Both the position numbers and the translations under genes were made by a program. Below, piece by piece: positions 37,034-48,183 of a stretch of 64,000 nt of DNA (position 1 is the first letter of the stretch; the number at the start of each line of letters is the position of its first letter). The DNA comes from Ampelocalamus luodianensis. Its lineage: Eukaryota; Streptophyta; Magnoliopsida; Poales; Poaceae. The stretch is from positions 22,619,080-22,683,079 of the forward strand of contig CM070617.1 in NCBI GenBank assembly GCA_036346255.1. The letters are read 5' to 3'. The notes beneath the pieces were generated by a model. The model worked only from the letters and a program-made list of their open reading frames with translations. It made no database searches and had not been told where the DNA came from.

Positions 37034-38488
37034 TTAAAAAAATGTATCATTACTTGCTTCAATGTTTTTGATGATCTCCACCACCACTGGTGTGATCTTG
37101 GCTTGAGCTGTCATACCTGCTTCTTTTGTTTTGAACTTAGGCATAGGAACAAGCTTCTGGAGATCAACGGAGTCTCCATAAAAAAGATCAATCTTCAATA
37201 AAACTCGGTTTAAAGCTTGACTCATTGCTATTGTTAAAGATTGGTATATAGTATTCTTTATAGCAGGTATGTATTTTTTAATATATGCAATTTGAGTATA
37301 GATATCATTCCTAAGGTCATTTTGGTTATAAGAGGAGTTACTAGAGTCTTCAGATGCTCTGCAAGTTCTTGTAGAGAAGCTGAGATTCGAGAAAGGCTAT
37401 TTCCCATAACCGTAGTAATCTCCTTGCCGGCCTTCATCAAGGTACACATCTTCTTTTCAAGTTGTTGCACGGCAATGCGATTCCATGTTTCCACTTCCTT
37501 CAAGTCTTGAATCTGAAGATCTTTGTTAAAAGAGGACGTCTGAAGATCCTCTTTTACCTTTTCTAGTTCTAAGAAAGAACGAAAAAAGAGAATAAAATTC
37601 ATGCATTGCAAATAGTCCCAAGGTCAAATGCTCTAAACAAATAGAAGTTCTTTATCTTCCTTCTCCTTAAGGAGCACCTTGTTTTGTTCAAAGTGGTTGT
37701 GGCTCTCTACAGATTGCCTGCTCATGACCTCTTGTAACTTTTCATTCTTTAGAGTCAAGAGGCGGATCTCTTTGGCTTTTTCTGCCATGGGCACCGCACT
37801 CCCCTCACATCTTTTATCTGCCTGAGACAATTTTAATGTGAGAGTATGAAGTACAGGCTCAGCATTTCATGTCCAGCTTTTGCTAGTAAACACTCTCCTA
37901 TAGTGTAAACAAAAGTATAAGTTAATTATTCAGTTGGAATCTTACGATTGAATAATAACGTTATACATTTACTTTTGTTTCTCCTATGTGAAAGGTTTGA
38001 TCTCCCCTATCATGTCAACATTGACCTTCCAGCACTTATTGACAGATGTCATTAGGTCCTAGAGGTTCTTTTTTTAATTCTCGGAGAGCTCTTTAGAGGA
38101 ATTTCATCCTCGGACTGATCGAACTCAACCAGACAGAAAATTCCTCTGGTTGGATGAGTCCTAGTATCTTGCGACTACTAAGACATTCCATGAGTTAGAA
38201 TTATACTGGTATATTCAAAAAATGAACTTACCAAAATAAAAAGTTTACCTAGATAGGATCATCTTCGTGTTGAGTTTGAGTGGTCTCATGGACCACCCCC
38301 ACATGTTGTGTGGTACCATGGTCCACTCCTGTTGTAGTAGACCCACAGACAACCTCTTCCAATTGTTCCTCTTGGGAGATCCTTTCTGTTTGGACCTCCG
38401 TGCCCCGTGACATCTCCTTAGATGTCTCAACAGTCGTCGCCAGGACAACCTGAACCACTTCCTCAGTGGTCCTAGGAGGCATTTCCAT
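37034..38488 (-). pseudogene. Antisense extra ORF of the Tat-lineage element
   Basis: Downstream of integrase, minus-strand frames encode a hydrophilic protein in several exon-like pieces. One is an acidic, Glu/Thr-rich segment (38488-38249, start MEMPPRTTEEVVQVVLATT). Next come coiled-coil-like segments at 37830-37633 (IRLLTLKNEKLQEVMSRQ) and 37611-37258 (NRIAVQQLEKKMCTLMKAGK), then a C-terminal piece at 37225-37034 ending NIEASNDTFF. Tat-lineage elements such as Grande and RIRE2 are known to carry an antisense gene at this place; its function is unknown. Whether a spliced frame survives cannot be decided by eye; stops between the pieces suggest decay or introns. Confidence 0.65.
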
Positions 38489-39075
38489 TTACAGAATCTA
38501 TTCTGCTGGAGATTCCTCTGTCGTTGGTACAATTGGTGCTGAAATTTGTTCTTGTGCTGTCAATTGTCCCCTTTTCGGGTCCGATGGTAAAGAAAGGCTG
38601 CAGAAAAGGGTGAGTTGGTCATTATAAGCCAAAGTTATAAAGATATCATCGAAGAACTTACTCGATCTCAAATCCGCTCTTGAAAAGTCAATACGGTCTG
38701 TAAATTATCTATTTCCTCAAGTGGAAGAACACCAAAGCAATATGAGAAAGATGGAGAGTTTGTGAAGAAAAAATTCTTTCTATCCTTCTGGTGGTTATTT
38801 ATAGACCAGCAACTTGCGATAAAATTAAATGAGCCAGACGGAAGGCCAATAGATAAGATTTTATTAAAATTAGTTCCCTAATAAACTCGATGGAAATCAA
38901 AGAGTGGCCTTCTCTTTGGGAATTATTTTCATAAATGAAAACAATTGACACCCCCTTCTTCTTATGGAAAATAGTTATTTACAACTCAAGTGAAACTATC
39001 TTATTGACCAAGCCTAGTTCCGGTCAAAACCTCCTTCTGAAGTAAGCCATTTTCACTTGAAGTTGAGGGGCTAGC

Positions 39076-39682
39076 TGACGAGGATTATTGACTAGTCAAA
39101 TACCTGAGCATATCTTTATCTTTGTTATAATTAACCTAAAATCCTTTACTGGGCCCAAGATAGTTTACTAGGCCCAAGATCAGTCAAACGGTTAGAAGGT
39201 GGACCCGAGAGTTTTTCCCAGACCACCCTCAAACTTCTTCAGGACGTCCCATTGGGCCTCCCCTACAGGTTTCTTCGGACCACTCCAGGACCTCTCCCCT
39301 GTAGAGGAGGTTACCCACGTCTGGTTAATGACAACTATACGTGGAGAGAAGATACTAGCTGTTAAATCCAGAGATATAACGGTTATTATGAAGAGACGCG
39401 ACTATTGACTTGAAGGGACGTGACTATTAACGCGGAAAGGCACCACTACAACAAACCGCCAACGTTCTGTAGACTATAAAAACCCGGCCTATGTGCCCTT
39501 GTAATTCAGATTCTGATCCAAACTCTAATCCACGTTTATTCATAATCATTCTTCCTGTAATCAGAACATACCCTTTGTAATACATCACAATATGAGTTTC
39601 TTGACGAATAGACAGTAATCTCTATTTTTTTTCTTTATATTTTTGTTTGTTCGTTCCGTGACGAGAGTCCTAGTCGTCGACA
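39076..39682 (+). mobile_element. 3' LTR of the Tat-lineage element (approximate)
   Basis: A purine-rich run (TTGAAGTTGAGGGG, about 39057-39070) precedes a TGACGAGG start near 39076. A TATA box (CTATAAAAACCC) lies near 39474 and the likely end is GTCGTCGACA at 39682. The limits are inferred from structure, since no second LTR is present to compare. Confidence 0.55.
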
Positions 39683-39990
39683 GAGCACATTTTCTATATT
39701 TATAAATTCCTACAAACATTACTTTTCTGGAGGAGAAAGAATTCATGCCCCTAGGGCCAGACGAGGGTATTTCCGTGCCCCCGGGGGGCGGACGTGGTAT
39801 TTCCGTGCCCCTGGGGGTGGACGAGGCATTTCTGCTCCCCGTGGGGCTGGATTCGTTATGTGTCGCATCCTCAGCAAATCCGGTTCTCTGGGGCGTCATG
39901 TGTCATTTTTTGCTTTTGATACATGTGGGGGCTAGTTTTGCTATTGCGCACGTAACCGCACTATTTTAGCCAAAAAAAATCGAGATAAAT

Positions 39991-40778
39991 TGAACTTAAC
40001 GATAGATTAGATCAGTGATGGTCGTGTTGGTATATTTTGTGTTTCTCGTGGAGTCGTATATCATTCCAGATAGCCAACGTTTTTGCGCAATGTGAGAAGG
40101 TAATTTGTAGTAACATATAGAAAACGTGAAATACATATAAATATTTCGTAGGAAATGAAACATCTACTGTTAGTTTCCAAGAAAATTCTGTGAGAATCCT
40201 TCGTAGCAAATGGTAACTTTGAGTTTTTACGTTTTCGGGCAAATCATACCCGGTTGTTATTTCCCTCCCTGTCCTCCTCAACAAATGTCAAGCAAGGTGC
40301 ACCACCCCACTCCTCCAACCTTATGTGGCAGTTCGACAAATGTGCGACAAACCGTGGATAAACGAGTTTTTGCTCGTATCATTTTTGGCATTTCATTTGC
40401 ACGGTGCTAATTTTGCTCTTTATTAAAAAAAAAGGTTAAATGAGTAAAAAAAACACCAAATAAACAGCATAAAGTTGCCTAAAGATTTTATGTTCGCACG
40501 AAGCGCTCAATAGCAAAGCAATCGAAGAAGACGCTGAACTCAGTGCTACGTTTTCACGTAGAAAATAGCGGGCCAGCTCACTCGATTATCCGGGAAAGTC
40601 CTTGCAAAACAGGTGCAGTACGAATTAAATTGGTCGATCTTTCGTTTGTTGGGCCTCTTGTTAAATTTTAGCAGCGCATAGAATTCTTGAGCAGCTCTTT
40701 AAAGGCAAGTACGAGATGGAAAGGCGCGAGTTTTGTGCGAGTAGCGTCCAACATTCTCGGTACTCGCACTTGGTATTA
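39991..40778. other. Intergenic DNA, nothing recognised
   Basis: No coding frame, inverted repeat or known element was identified between the MULE target duplication and the next MITE. Confidence 0.4.
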
Positions 40779-41134
40779 GGCCAGTCTCAATGGAGGTTTT
40801 ATGGGGCTGCCATACACATTTATTAGGGTGCCACATCAGCAAAAAGAGAATCTTTGTATGAAACTAGGAGGAGAGAGAAGGAGAAAGTTTCATGGGGATG
40901 AAACTTATCAGCGTTGTTTCCAAAACGTTGGTAATCGTGTGAAACTCCTATTGAGGACTCAATTCGTTTCATCACAGCACCATACTAAAATGTGATTGGG
41001 GCAGATGGGACCCACGAATACTAAAATAAACTATGAAACCGTGCAATGAAACTTATATTGAGAGAGAGCCCTGTTTCATATCAAAGTTTCACGTGTTGCA
41101 AACTGGGAGATAAAACTTGGCATTGAGACTGGCC
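40779..41134. mobile_element. MITE with GGCCAGTCTCAATG ends
   Basis: A 356-bp non-coding element with perfect 14-bp terminal inverted repeats GGCCAGTCTCAATG and CATTGAGACTGGCC. The flanks (TATTA left, GTATAA right) give no exact target duplication, so the superfamily stays open. Confidence 0.8.
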
Positions 41135-42023
41135 GTATAACTCACGTAGGAAATGCTATGCGCAACCCAAAGAACCGGGGCGGGGCTCGGCTGAATGGCC
41201 GGTTCGGAGGTTCGGAGAAGTGGCGAGTGTGCGAAACGGGCCCGGTGACCCGACGAGGGGAGAGGAGATATGGATAAAACGGAGCCGAACATTCACCGGC
41301 CACTCTGCGGTTCAGGGGCCACCTCGGTAGGGTGGGGTGAGCAGTGGTTATCGCTTGGCTAATTGTAAATTTTTTAAACAAACTTTTACTTGCAGTGCCA
41401 AGGCAACAGTGAAAATACTTCGTGTATCAGTGTATTGTTGGAAACGTGAACAATAATTTAATTTCAGATTTTATTACAAGACAAAGATCATATAAAACTA
41501 GATATGCATAAAGCGATACTAACAGCAGGCAATTCAATCCACTTCTAAATGCAATAATAGGATTATAACATAATATTTTGATAGTACAGCCAACTTACAG
41601 TAAGACTTGATGAAGAACAGAAAGCAGCGCAGACTCGAAGCAGTGCAGAATGTAGATGATGTAGCACAGCGAGCGGTCGCGCAGATGCGCTGCCTAGAAA
41701 TCTTATTGCCGCTTCATGCAGGTGAACTCTACGACAATGGTTCGAAGATACCCGCTCACCCTCCTTTCCAGTGCATGCAAAGGAGAATGAACGGCTTGGT
41801 TCGACAACACAATACTTCAGCACAATAGAACACAGAAGAAGAAGAAAAATAAATGGAAGTGAATCAATCGTCACAGGCGTGGACGTCTCCATATCTTCTA
41901 AAGGTCAAGATAATTACTCCCTAGTAACTACATAATAAATCACATATTAAACCACTGGTAACTGCTAATTCAAAACCAATTAATTGTAATTAAGCAGTGT
42001 TGATCAGATCCTGATTACACACT
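41135..42023. other. Intergenic DNA, no supported gene
   Basis: A short GC-rich patch (41150-41340) is followed by AT-rich DNA. Frames at 41563-41892 and 41607-41828 overlap on opposite strands and lack domains. Confidence 0.35.
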
Positions 42024-42303
42024 AGTCTATAGCTTCAATCAGTGGTCTATAGCTTCGACTAGTGTATTTCAACCGCACTAATTTATGGATCCGACCACTA
42101 TTTTAAGACCACTGTGTTTTGACCACTTTATTTCAACTACAGTGTTTCGACTACTTTATTTCGGCTATAGTGTTTCGACCACAATGGTCTATGGCTTCAA
42201 CCACATTATTTCGACTACTGTGTTCCGATCACTGTGTTCCGACCACTATGTTTCGACCACACTGGTATATGGTTTCGTCCATATTATTTCAACCACTGTG
42301 TTA
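42024..42303. repeat. Degenerate minisatellite with a unit of about 15-16 bp
   Basis: About 17 variant copies of a unit like TTTCGACCACTGTGT run head to tail, interspersed with a longer TCTATGGCTTC variant. The array translates into repetitive peptides in several frames (STTVFR...), which are not genes. Confidence 0.85.
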
Positions 42304-42780
42304 TAAGGAGAGAGCGAAATGCACTATTAGCAAAAGAAAAGTAGACTAGATTTACGACACGTTCACAGTCGTGTGTTGCAAGTCACAAGTGAAGCGATTG
42401 CTATGCGAATATACGCGTACACGTGGTACGTGCTTATGCGTGACTTTAGCTATAGTCTCCGTAATATCATCTCATGTCATCTGTCACATGTTTGAATAGA
42501 TAACACAAACTCTATCTTATAAATTGTACCTCTACCAATTGGTGAGACAATACAGGACTAAATCAAGTATACTTTGAAATTCCAGATATGAATAAGCGTT
42601 TACACGTAAGATCACAGTTCTAACATGTATGTCAGCATCTCTAGATCGCAGAACATGTCGGAGCCGTCCATCTATAATATAAGCGTATTTTCTCGACGAC
42701 TGTATCTCTAAATCAAGCACTGTATCTTTCTGCTTTTTTTCTCGAGGATAACGACGGTCGTAGGAGAGCAGGAGACGTGG

Positions 42781-43002
42781 TCTGAAAATGAGTATTTTCT
42801 CGGATTCCTGTGAATCACCCCATTCCCAGGTGACGTGGCGGAGGGAGATTCCTGTGAATCACCTCGCTGTCCGGTGGGAACCGCGCAAAGAACAGGCAGC
42901 CATGCCGTCCCTCCCTAACGGCGCGATTGTCGTGACCGACGAGGCGCACAAGGCTCCTGGTTGCCACAAACCACACTACGCGGACGTCCGTGATCTTCTC
43001 TC
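42781..43002. other. GC-rich fragment next to the copia derivative
   Basis: Contains ATTCCTGTGAATCACC twice (about 42803 and 42849) and a short open frame from 42903 (MPSLPNGAIVVTDEAHKAPG) that runs into the LTR-like sequence. No family was recognised; possibly a captured gene fragment. Confidence 0.3.
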
Positions 43003-44125
43003 CGGTACGAAACCTAATTATGGGTAAAATAAATAAATCATCTCAATGTGGGCTATAAATATAATGATCTCCTATGTACACGATAAAGATGGATGACTAA
43101 AGAACTGAATTTTGTCCATGCATTGTGTCTATCCTAGTGTTCATTGTGTGATTTAATTTATTGTCTCCTCACTACGACATCGATTATTAAATACGTTATC
43201 AGTACGAATCGTCCTTCCGGCCAATCGGTTCGTCGTTCGGGATCCTATTTTTCAATCCTCATTACCTAAAATTTAATCTGGTAGCTTAATTTTTTTAGAA
43301 ACCTATATTACATCGGATTAATTGGATAATCACCTATGGCTTATTGTTCATCATCATTTGATGTTACTAATCATCATCACTCTTTGCTACTGTTCGTATG
43401 ACAACGGAGAAAAACAAAGCGAAAAAAATTGCATGCGCCGCCGTCGGCATCCCATGCCTTGCGCCGGCTCCGTGCCCACTAGCCGCCGCCGCACCGCACC
43501 AGCCCCGCCGGCCTCCCGCGCCCACTTCGCACCACCCGCAAAAAATCTAGTTGATTTATTCACTAAGTCTTTCCTTGCATCTAATTTCCAAATATGCATT
43601 AATGGCATTGGAATGAGACGGTTCGAAGAGTTGCAGAGTTCAGGAGAGTAAATATCTTAATCATGACCCTTATCAAATCCTGATGATTTATCCAAAATCT
43701 TGAAGATTGGATCCCGAAGATTAAATGTTGTACTCATTTTCTTGGTGAGTTTTTCTGAAGTTTTCTCAAATGAAAGTTTTTAGTGGTGCAACAAGTATAA
43801 TGCAATTTACAAATGTAATGTACTCTTTTCTCCATATTTTTTTCACAATGGGTTTTTAAAAGGAGTTTTTTATGAGACATTTGCATATTGTTGTCTATTG
43901 CCCAATATAGAGTGGTACGAATCCTAATTATAGGTAAAAAAACTAAACCGCACTAGGAGGGATTTCACCCCTGTGAGCTATAAATATGAAAACCTCCTAT
44001 GTACGTGATACAGATTGATGAACCAAGAATTGAATCTCCTTTATATATTGTGTCTCTTTTATTGTTCATTGTGTGATTAGATTGATTACCTCTCAACTAC
44101 TATATGATTATTTAATACTATCGAC
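43003..44125 (+). mobile_element. Internally deleted Ty1/copia derivative
   Basis: Two divergent direct repeats, about 43003-43193 and 43914-44125, share a TATA box and flanking motifs (GCTATAAATAT, CTCCTATGTAC, TTCATTGTGTGATT) and are LTR-like. The first is followed by CGTTATCAGTACGA, a copia-type primer-site region. Before the second lies the C-terminal end of a copia RNase H at 43549-43651 (NLVDLFTKSF, then GIGMRRFEELQSSGE). Everything from gag to most of RNase H is deleted and replaced by a GC-rich foreign patch at 43425-43545. The 5' LTR looks truncated at its start. Confidence 0.7.
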
Positions 44126-44151
44126 CGCGCGCTTTTTGCTTAGAGAGGTCG

Positions 44152-44347
44152 CATGTTTTTGCCAGGATCTTGCTCCGGTTTAAGAAGAGAGATGGGAAAG
44201 CAAACGTGGCCGACGTGCACACAGAAATAGCGTGACGCGCGAGCAATTCCGGGAAGAAAGAACGTGGACGCGAGAAGCCGAAAACGTTGGGTGCTCCATG
44301 TTTTTGCCAGGATCGTGCTCCGGTTTAAGAGGAGAGATGGGAAAGCA
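44152..44347. repeat. 51-bp direct repeat pair
   Basis: 44152-44202 and 44297-44347 are nearly identical (CATGTTTTTGCCAGGATC start), separated by 94 bp containing a GC-rich spacer. Origin unknown. Confidence 0.85.
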
Positions 44348-44449
44348 GGCACGCCTATCAAATTTGACGAGCCGGACTCAGAGCACGTACATCGTCAGGT
44401 GCTTTGGAAATATTAGTGGTGAGAGAAACGGTTAGAGGAGTCGATGTTA

Positions 44450-45030
44450 AAAACACCTTAGCATCTTTAGTGTATTGAATGGATATCGATTCAAAGTTAT
44501 GCTACATAAGTATTTAAAAAACTAGACATTTTATCCTTCAATATATTGATCCGGTTCTTATTTTTAAGTGAGACCGATCTCTTATTTTAAAAAATCAGAA
44601 AAGAAATAAAATTTATTTACCTCTCTCTCTCTCTCCATTCCCCTCCCCAACAGCCTCACCTCCATTCCCCTCTCTCACCTACGCTGCCCCCTTCGCCCTT
44701 CTCCCTCCGCGACATCCATCGGTCGACGCCGCCCCCTCCGCCCTGCTCCCTCAGCGCCGTCCGCCGGTCGACGCCCCCCTCCACTCCGCCGGTAGTCGAC
44801 GCCGCCGTCCATCGCTTTCTCTTCTGAGGGGAGGCACATCGCTTTCAATACAACGCTGTCGGGTTTGTTGGATTTTTTACTTCTTGGGTTCGATTGACAA
44901 AGAGGGTTCGATTCTATGATATTTTTTTGTTGGAATCGATAGCCTCAATATATTGAATCGATTCGATGCACTCTCTCTCTCTTCTCTTTGAACCGGCTTA
45001 ATCTCACGTTGCAGATGGTCTAAGACTATA
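44450..45030. mobile_element. Probable GC-cored non-autonomous DNA element
   Basis: A GC-rich, pyrimidine-rich core (44615-44830, with repeated GGTCGACGCC) is flanked by AT-rich arms containing TATTGAATCGATTCGATG and TGTATTGAATGGATATCGATTC-like sequences, which may be degenerate inverted or direct arms. No target duplication was found; class uncertain. Confidence 0.35.
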
Positions 45031-46525
45031 CTCCTTGACACCGAAGCAAAACATTAGAAGTTGGTGCCAATGATTAAAATAGGAGGCTTCCGCTATAGCA
45101 GTTTCGCATCCCAAAACGCTAAGCTACATCTCAAATCTCCTGCAGCTACAACTACTGTAGCGGTAATAGCGGCCGTTTATGCCACATATAGTACTTTTTT
45201 TGACTTGTTAAAAAATACCCAATATATTTTCATGCTATATTTAGGTTTTTTGCCAACTAAATATGTTCTTTAAATCTAAGAATTGAAATTTATAAAAAAT
45301 TGAAAATTCAAAATATTTGGATATATTAATTTCATAATAATTGATTAAAATAGCCTGAAATTATTTCAAAATCCATAAATTCAACTAAAATAATTATAAT
45401 CCAAAACATATTGCTATTTTATAGAAATTAGAATTAACTTTCATCCATTCTAATTTATTTTAATGTATTTCATATTTTAGATTGAACTTGTTGTGATGGT
45501 ATTGTAATTTGTTATGTTTTTTTAATGACAATGTTTTTCTTACTTATTCAGTACTTTGGATAATGAAAAAATTAGTATAGATAATATTTTAAAATACAAC
45601 CGATAGTTTTCGTAATAGCTCCCACTGGCTAAGATGGTTTTTTTTTTTGTCGTGTCGTTGCGACACGGCGATAATCACGATTTAGAACACTAATTGGTGG
45701 TAAGGTCGGAAAAGTTAAACATTTCTTTAGCTAAATATACGATTTTAGCACCTATAAATAATGCCAAGGATTAAAATAAAAGTAGCTAACAATGGTCTTG
45801 TAGAGAGAGTGGTGATATATCCACCCTAGCACGTGCTTTGGATGACCAGAGATGTTCACGCTCTTAAACCATGTCGGGGGTAAAGAATCTGAAAATTAAC
45901 AAAAGATAATTAGGATATGTAAAAATCGTGATGTTCCATATCAATATGCGAGGTATAAATTGTCTTTTTGAGAGGAGATGTTGCACAGGAAAAGCTGGAT
46001 ATATATATATAGGTCTCGATAGCTATGTTTGCTTATTGATACTGAAGAATTCTCTTTAGTTCGATGAAAGTTCCGTGCGCATTGGATTCCTTTTAGCTAT
46101 GCGAGAAAGGCGCGCCTTTTTGACAGACATTGCCGTTGTTTCTGGTACGCCTGAAGCGCAGCACGTTGGCCCATGTTTGGCAACCCGTGCCATTCCCGCG
46201 CCACTGCTCGAAAAGGGAGTCTTGTGCTTGGAAGTTGGAACACAACATTAACTTGAACCCTGAAACACAAAAGTACACTTGCGCGGCTGAATGTGTGAAA
46301 TACCGAACGATTATAAAAGACTCGACGAGAGCTTAATTTAGAGAAGGATATGAAGCAAAGAGCATTGCTGCTGCTAGGTCATGGCATTTGTCTCTACGCC
46401 AGCCCGGAGGCTCCCACTGCACGCGGCGAGGAAGGCCCCTTCCCCGTGCTTCGTTCCGCCTGGCCAGCCAGTTCTGCACAAAGGCTTGCTCACACACAAG
46501 AAGAAAGCACTGTCTTTGCATGCAA
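45031..46525. other. AT-rich intergenic DNA
   Basis: The stretch 45160-45650 is very AT-rich. A motif CCGCTATAGCAG near 45091, with TAGCGGTAATAGCGGCC near 45158, may be the end of an old DNA transposon. The frames at 46093-46557 show no recognisable domains. Confidence 0.35.
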
Positions 46526-46955
46526 CTTAGTCCCTCTATTAAGAATATACGACGCATTGGAAATAGACATGATCTTCACAATACAACATTTACTATTATT
46601 TTTTTTATATAATATGGGACTGTTTATTCATAAGGTGACTGAAATTTTCTTAAGTATAAGTCACCTTTTTTTTTATCCATTTGATCAATATCCAATGAAA
46701 TGACACATCAATCTCTATACAAATCCAATGATCACAACAAGTGACTTAAACTTAAGAAAATTTCGGGCGACTTAAAAGTAGCAATATTGTATTTATAAAC
46801 TATAATATTATGAAAAAGAATTATGACTCATATAACGACACTATTTTTGCATGACCAATGCAAATTGTTTTTTTAATATATTAGTATTCAAAGTTAAGAA
46901 AGTTGGACCATGCGCTTTCTAAAACATCATATATTTATGAACAAAAGGAGTATCA
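46526..46955. mobile_element. Stowaway-like MITE remnant
   Basis: The left end AGTCCCTCTATTAAGAATAT and the right end ATATTTATGAACAAAAGGAGTA resemble degenerate Stowaway or related MITE termini in inverted orientation. The interior is AT-rich and contains an inverted pair (ACTTAAGAAAATTT-like near 46634 and 46748). Non-coding. Confidence 0.5.
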
Positions 46956-47073
46956 AATGTAGCAGAGTTTAATGGCCCATATACCGAGAATGTCTTCTTT
47001 GCGATGTAAGAATTTCCTAGGACACTACCGGATAGTTGTTCCGTCCCTACTAGGTATTCTCAAACGGGGCATT

Positions 47074-48026
47074 GGGCGTGTTTGGTTCGGTGAATCGGTG
47101 CATATATGTATAGGATAATCCTGAATATCCCTCCGTCCTTGTGTTTGGTTGACTGAAACGAACCAACTCGTCCAGGATGAGGTCATACAGATGAGAATAT
47201 TCTCAAAATATATTGTACCGAATGATTCGATAAAATCGAGCAAACCATGCGGTACAGGGATGAGCGTGTCCCCTCGCACTCGCGCCGCCCGCCCGCCGTA
47301 TGACCCCATCCGCTGACGGCCTCGACCTACCTCCCTTCTCGCCACCACCTCGGTTCTCGACGCCGCAACTTTTCTCCCCTCCCCCCTCCCGCATCGTTAC
47401 CCCTCTTTGCGCCCCCCCCCCCGCCCCAACCGCCGTCCGCTCTCCTCCGTGCGTCTCGTGCCACACCGTGACCAAATATCCATTCCTCTCTCCTCCATTG
47501 GCCCGTTTTTATCATTTCCACTGCCATTCGCCACCAGCAAGGCCCCACGCCATACGCCTCCTCCTCTGTTTCTTCTCTCTTGTTCCTTTGTTCCCCTCTA
47601 TTTCTTCTCTCTCTTGGTTACCCTCTGTTACTCCCTTTCCCCCTGTGTATACGTCACTTACCAATAGGCAATGTCAAATAGTGGATAGTTAAAATAATTG
47701 ATTTAGTTAAATGCTCATTTGTAATTAAAGTAAATTTAATAATCTTACTAATATTTAAATAACAGAAGGCCACATGAAATTTGATTATACTCCCTTTTCC
47801 TCTATGTATACAACTCATTCAACTTCATCACTCAAACCAAAAACCATCTTCAACCATCCGGTACCATCCCATTCATGCAACCAAATAAAATCTTGAATTA
47901 TCTCATCCCACTAACCAAACACACAGGTTGTATCATACCATCCAAGATCATACCATACAGGTTCATTCCATCCATCATGTACTATCTCATCTCATTCATC
48001 CCGATTCACGAAACCAAACACACCCT
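47074..48026. mobile_element. Non-autonomous DNA element with GGGCGTGTTTGGTT ends and GC-rich core
   Basis: The left end GGGCGTGTTTGGTTCGGTGAAT and the complement of the right end, AGGGTGTGTTTGGTTTCGTGAA, form an imperfect terminal inverted repeat. Further inverted similarity lies inside (CCAGGATGAGGT near 47172; CATCATG/CATCTC motifs near 47984). The interior holds a GC-rich block (47260-47600) including a run of 13 C near 47410. No transposase. The target duplication could not be resolved. Confidence 0.7.
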
Positions 48027-48183
48027 AAGTTGAAACCCCCGCAACATCACGGTTTGATGTTCATTGTGTGGTTGTCATTGTGATGTGCCTACAATTAACT
48101 ATGCATACCAAATTTCAAAAAAAAATCTCCCAAGGTCAAAACAGAACGTTACTTCCATCACTTATATACTATACTTTCCTGCG

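Larger units (their letters stand above)
28261..39981. mobile_element. MULE with long inverted arms, its right arm split by a gypsy element
   Basis: The outer ends, 28261-28519 and the complement of about 39720-39981, are inverted repeats of about 260 bp (both begin GA, a T-run, GCTAAAATAGTG, then GTGCGCAATAGCAAAACT). An exact 9-bp duplication GAGATAAAT flanks the whole (28252-28260, 39982-39990). A second inverted pair, 28670-28871 and the complement of 30474-30690, shows that the right arm continues inwards there. The arm is therefore interrupted between about 30690 and 39700 by retrotransposon sequence. Without that insert the element would be about 2.7 kb with roughly 600-bp arms. No MULE transposase is present; it is non-autonomous. 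Confidence 0.85.
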
